From: Empedobacter brevis_A
Lineage (GTDB): Bacteria; Bacteroidota; Bacteroidia; Flavobacteriales; Weeksellaceae
Assembly: GCF_965118635.1 (NCBI RefSeq)
Contig: NZ_CBCPHV010000002.1
Coordinates: forward strand, 1-64,000
DNA: 64,000 nucleotides
Reading direction: 5' to 3'
Made by a program: the position numbers and the translations under genes. The notes under the pieces were generated by a model. It did not search any database and was not told the DNA's origin. It saw only the letters and a list, made by a program, of their open reading frames with translations. Each line of letters opens with the position of its first letter. Within the stretch, counting starts at the first letter, position 1. This document shows positions 61,110-64,000 of this stretch, piece by piece.

Positions 61110-63428
61110 ATGAAAGAAGATTTTATCAATAAATTACCCATCAAAATTATATATTCGTTTCAATCTTTGATAGAAGAATTAGAAGGATCTGAATATAATT
61201 TTGGAGAGTTTAAAGCCTTTTTAGAATACCTAAAAGCAACTCGCCCAGATTTGATAGATGGAGTTGAAACGTTTGAAGATTTTCAGAATATTATCAAAGA
61301 TGTTGAGCCGATTATTGAAAAAATTATTCCTAAACCATTTATAAAATACAACCTTAAAGCAATAACTTTTCCTTTTTCAGATAAATTTATTTTTGCAACA
61401 GATCGACTTAAAGAGTTGATTAATAACAATGAATCAAGTCTAAAATTCAATTATGAAAATTTGGAATATGATACGTTGTATAAATATTGTTGTTGTTTTA
61501 TTTTATCGAAATATTATCACAAAAACCTAGATTTCAACATATCGAATCAATTGATGATAGAAAATAAAAAAGGTTATAAAACTTATCTTGGAACAGATAT
61601 TAATCACGATTATTTTAGGATTTATCCGTCTCAAGAGAAATATAAATTAACAGAAGACGAAATCGAAGATTTATTAAACAATTACGAAGACACAGCTTTG
61701 TGGATGGAGAAAATTCCTATTGGATCTTGGATTGCAAAAGGATTTAATCTTGTTTCCTTTTTTGATAATACCACAGAAATTGCGCTTTCAAATTTAAAAT
61801 CAAATCTTTTATCTTACGGAGAATCCTTTTATCTTATTCGAAATGATATTATTTCTGCTTTAAAATCTATTTTTAGAATCAATAATTTAGAAGTTGGTTT
61901 CTCGGCTTATAATTCCGATAAAAATCAATTAGAAATGAGCCATTTGTTCCAATTGAATGATAGTTTATTATTTAATAAGAACAAGAAAATAAATCTGGAC
62001 GAAGTTTTTTGTATAGATTTAAAGAACAAAATATTAAAATCAGAATATTACGTTGTTTCCAATGTAGATAGTGCTTTGGAAAAATTTCCGAATGATAAAA
62101 TGTTGAACGTAATAAATAATTCAGGCATTAAAAGTTTGATTCTTTATCCGTTGAAAAATGGACAATCACATTTAGGAATTTTGGAAATTGGTTCGAAAGA
62201 AGCTGGTGTTTTCAATCGATTAAACGCAAATCTTTTACGTGAAATAATTCCGCTTTTAGAAGATTCTATTTATCGCTACACAGTTGAGTTTGAGAATCAA
62301 ATCAATGCTTATATACAAACCGAATATACTTCTTTGCACCCAAGTGTGGATTGGAAATTCAGAGAAAAAGCGCGCGAACATATTTTGCATCCAGGAAATA
62401 CGAAGCAGAAATCGCAAGTTTCTTTTCTAAATGTTTATCCTATTTATGGTGAATCTGATGTGAGAAATTCTTCAATTATCAGAAATCAATGTTTGAAACA
62501 AGATTACACAAATCAGATTAATTATTTGATATTAGTTTGTAAAGAGTTGTATAATCGAACAAACAAAAATAAATTTCTAAATTATGTAGAAGATTTAGAA
62601 GATTTCTTGCAACGAATAGATAATGTAGAAAAAATATATTTTGAAAGCGAATTGTTTGATTACATTACATTGAATATTCATCCCGAAATCCCAAAATATG
62701 TAAAAGATGATGAGAAATCAATCATCGAAGAATATCTAAAAAAGTTAGATTCTACAACAGGATTATTTTATGTAGAACGCAAAAAATTTGATCAAACGAT
62801 TGTTATGACAAATTCGCTTTTGTCAAACAAATTGGATAGTTTTCAGAAAGTAGCGCAAGAAATTTTTCCGCATTATTACGAGCGTTTCAAAACGGATGGA
62901 GTTGATTATAATTTGTACGTTGGTAGAAGTATTGCGCCTTTTAAGAAGTTTTCTTATCAAGAAATACGAGAAATTCGCTATTGGCAATTGCAAGCAATGA
63001 TTGCTTTGGAATTTTCATATAAAGAGATTCAGAAAAAAACTCCTTTGAAAGTTGAGATTGCTTCGATGATTTTTACAACAAATACGACATTAGATATTCT
63101 TTTCAAACTTGATGAAAAACGTTTTGATGTCAATGGTTATAACAATGCGAAATACGAAATCATCAAAAAAAGATTGAGCAAAGCTTATGTTAAAGGAACA
63201 AATGAAAGAATAAATTTGCCTCAAAAAATTTGTATTATTTATACCGAAGATATTTTGAGAGAAGAATATACAAATTATATCAATTTATTGATTGATCAGA
63301 ATTTCTTGAAGAACGATATTGAATATTTAGAAATTGATGATTTGCAAGGAGTAAGTGGTTTACAAGCGATTAGAGTTTCGATAAATTATAAAAATAAATT
63401 TGAAAAATTTAATAAACTAGAAGAATAG
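61110..63428 (+). CDS. Large GAF-like domain protein of unknown function
   Basis: A 772-residue soluble protein common in Flavobacteriia. A GAF-like segment lies at about residues 300-380 (GIKSLILYPLKNGQSHLGIL, then EIGSKEAG). It is followed by the conserved LHPSVDWKFREKAREHILHP and long helical parts. No kinase, cyclase or DNA-binding domain was found. It may bind a small ligand or regulate a partner. The stop is 3 bases before the SRPBCC gene, so the two are translationally coupled. Confidence 0.78.
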   Translation: MKEDFINKLPIKIIYSFQSLIEELEGSEYNFGEFKAFLEYLKATRPDLIDGVETFEDFQNIIKDVEPIIEKIIPKPFIKYNLKAITFPFSDKFIFATDRLKELINNNESSLKFNYENLEYDTLYKYCCCFILSKYYHKNLDFNISNQLMIENKKGYKTYLGTDINHDYFRIYPSQEKYKLTEDEIEDLLNNYEDTALWMEKIPIGSWIAKGFNLVSFFDNTTEIALSNLKSNLLSYGESFYLIRNDIISALKSIFRINNLEVGFSAYNSDKNQLEMSHLFQLNDSLLFNKNKKINLDEVFCIDLKNKILKSEYYVVSNVDSALEKFPNDKMLNVINNSGIKSLILYPLKNGQSHLGILEIGSKEAGVFNRLNANLLREIIPLLEDSIYRYTVEFENQINAYIQTEYTSLHPSVDWKFREKAREHILHPGNTKQKSQVSFLNVYPIYGESDVRNSSIIRNQCLKQDYTNQINYLILVCKELYNRTNKNKFLNYVEDLEDFLQRIDNVEKIYFESELFDYITLNIHPEIPKYVKDDEKSIIEEYLKKLDSTTGLFYVERKKFDQTIVMTNSLLSNKLDSFQKVAQEIFPHYYERFKTDGVDYNLYVGRSIAPFKKFSYQEIREIRYWQLQAMIALEFSYKEIQKKTPLKVEIASMIFTTNTTLDILFKLDEKRFDVNGYNNAKYEIIKKRLSKAYVKGTNERINLPQKICIIYTEDILREEYTNYINLLIDQNFLKNDIEYLEIDDLQGVSGLQAIRVSINYKNKFEKFNKLEE

Positions 63429-63431
63429 AAA

Positions 63432-63857
63432 ATGGAAAAAGATGATGTTTTACTAAATATTTCGATAGATGGTTCTGCCGAAAATGTTTGGAAAGTTTTG
63501 ACGGATGAACAAACTTTCAATAAATGTTTTGCGCATATAAAAATGAAATGCAAAGAATGGAAAGTAGGAGAGAAGTTGGAATTTGAAACTCAAAAAAATA
63601 ATGAAATAATTGTTGACGAAGCTATAATAACATCTATTCTTGAAAATGAACGTTTACGATACAATTACAAAAAGCAGAATACAAATCACGAAATAGAAGT
63701 GAATTTTAGTTTGCAGCGTTCAGGTAATTTTACTTATTTAGCTATAGAAGGAAGAGATTTTGCAGATGAATTTGAACGTTCGCATTTTGAAAATTCTTGG
63801 ATAAATATGATGCAAACGATTAAGAAATTTGTTCAGAATAAAGAAAAAAAGGATTAA
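63432..63857 (+). CDS. SRPBCC/START-like (AHSA1-type) protein
   Basis: A 141-residue protein with the hydrophobic-cavity SRPBCC fold: DVLLNISIDGSAENVWKVL at the start, GEKLEFETQ and a central strand set, and the C-terminal helix NSWINMMQTIKKFVQN. The family binds lipids or other hydrophobic ligands or works with Hsp90. Coupling to the GAF-like gene suggests the two work together. The stop codon is within the stem of the following terminator. Confidence 0.82.
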   Translation: MEKDDVLLNISIDGSAENVWKVLTDEQTFNKCFAHIKMKCKEWKVGEKLEFETQKNNEIIVDEAIITSILENERLRYNYKKQNTNHEIEVNFSLQRSGNFTYLAIEGRDFADEFERSHFENSWINMMQTIKKFVQNKEKKD

Positions 63858-63894
63858 TTAAATGATATAAGGATTTTAATTAATCCTTTTTTTT
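63844..63894. terminator. Bidirectional terminator at the SRPBCC/outer-membrane gene junction
   Basis: AAAAAAAGGATTAATT pairs with AATTAATCCTTTTTTT around a short AT loop. It overlaps the last codons of the plus-strand gene and meets the stop of the minus-strand gene. Confidence 0.85.
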
Positions 63895-64000
63895 AGAATA
63901 AGATTCCAAATGATAATTCTAAATAAGAATTGTAAATTTTATCAAGCGAAGTATTTGTATATCCGTATTTTGCATCCATGAAAATAGAATATTTTTCGTT
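63893..64000 (-). CDS. Partial outer-membrane beta-barrel protein (C-terminal end)
   Basis: A minus-strand reading frame enters from the right edge and covers the last 35 residues of a protein (NEKYSIFMDAKYGYTN and onward to LELSFGILF). Alternating hydrophobic residues and a terminal phenylalanine are typical of the last strand of an outer-membrane beta-barrel recognised by BamA. The stop at 63893-63895 is within the shared terminator. The rest of the gene lies outside the window. Confidence 0.7.
   Translation of the reverse strand, partial: NEKYSIFMDAKYGYTNTSLDKIYNSYLELSFGILF

Overview
The window is a stretch of AT-rich chromosome from a member of the Bacteroidota, most likely class Flavobacteriia and probably Weeksellaceae (an Empedobacter/Elizabethkingia-like genus). 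This placement is inferred from several things. Promoters match the Bacteroidota consensus (TTG, about 20 bases, TAnnTTTG). Families restricted to or typical of the phylum are present: DUF6266, a TonB receptor with a carboxypeptidase-regulatory domain, N-acyl-ornithine carbamoyltransferase, DUF4625 and a three-subunit menaquinone-type succinate dehydrogenase. The oleate hydratase carries its active-site residues at the same numbers as the Elizabethkingia enzyme. I found no rRNA, tRNA, CRISPR array, integrase or insertion sequence. Most genes are ordinary core-genome genes.

Layout. 1-585 holds a 16-copy heptamer repeat and no gene. 586-11951 carries a GNAT acetyltransferase, an ammonium transporter, the peptidase Dcp, a 2-hydroxyacid dehydrogenase with an AraC regulator, FabH, a dienelactone hydrolase, an AEC transporter, a frameshifted DUF4269 gene and a thioesterase. 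11952-17150 is the most accessory-looking part. It holds a promoter, leader and intrinsic terminator ahead of a MetX-like protein that lacks its catalytic triad, an orphan Doc-type Fic protein, phased GGACA decamers before a DUF6266 gene, a small HTH protein, and a roughly 160-bp tandem array of REP-like hairpins. 17168-26590 is a fatty-acid and acetate block: oleate hydratase with an AraC regulator, an MFS transporter with a GreA-like protein, and isocitrate lyase plus malate synthase divergent from their likely regulator, with a perfect 16-bp palindrome between them.

26643-40683 (all minus strand) holds Uup, a TolC-HlyD-permease export operon, a lipoprotein, an ABC exporter, a FUSC protein, a THUMP-like methyltransferase, and a udk, DivIC-like, methylmalonyl-CoA mutase small-subunit operon. 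41023-43269 holds DUF4126, a formyltransferase-like protein and an N-acetylglucosamine kinase-like protein. 43371-48135 is a six-gene operon: ECF sigma factor, 4-TM protein, small His/Cys protein, ZnuD-like TonB receptor, second small His/Cys protein and His-rich DUF4625 lipoprotein. It looks like a metal-uptake system under its own sigma factor. 48463-52016 is sdhCAB. 52017-64000 holds paired identical hairpins, HtpG, DUF72, a secreted protein of unknown function, an M48 protease, the ornithine carbamoyltransferase, a Sua5/YciO protein, YaaA, a GAF-like protein with an SRPBCC partner, and the end of an outer-membrane protein gene.

Together the genes describe an aerobic heterotroph that respires succinate, uses fatty acids and acetate through the glyoxylate shunt, and takes up metals through TonB receptors. 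The parts most worth follow-up are the attenuated leader before the catalytically stripped MetX homologue, the ECF-sigma metal operon with its paired small proteins, the antitoxin-less Doc gene, the phased decamers, and the glyoxylate operator.
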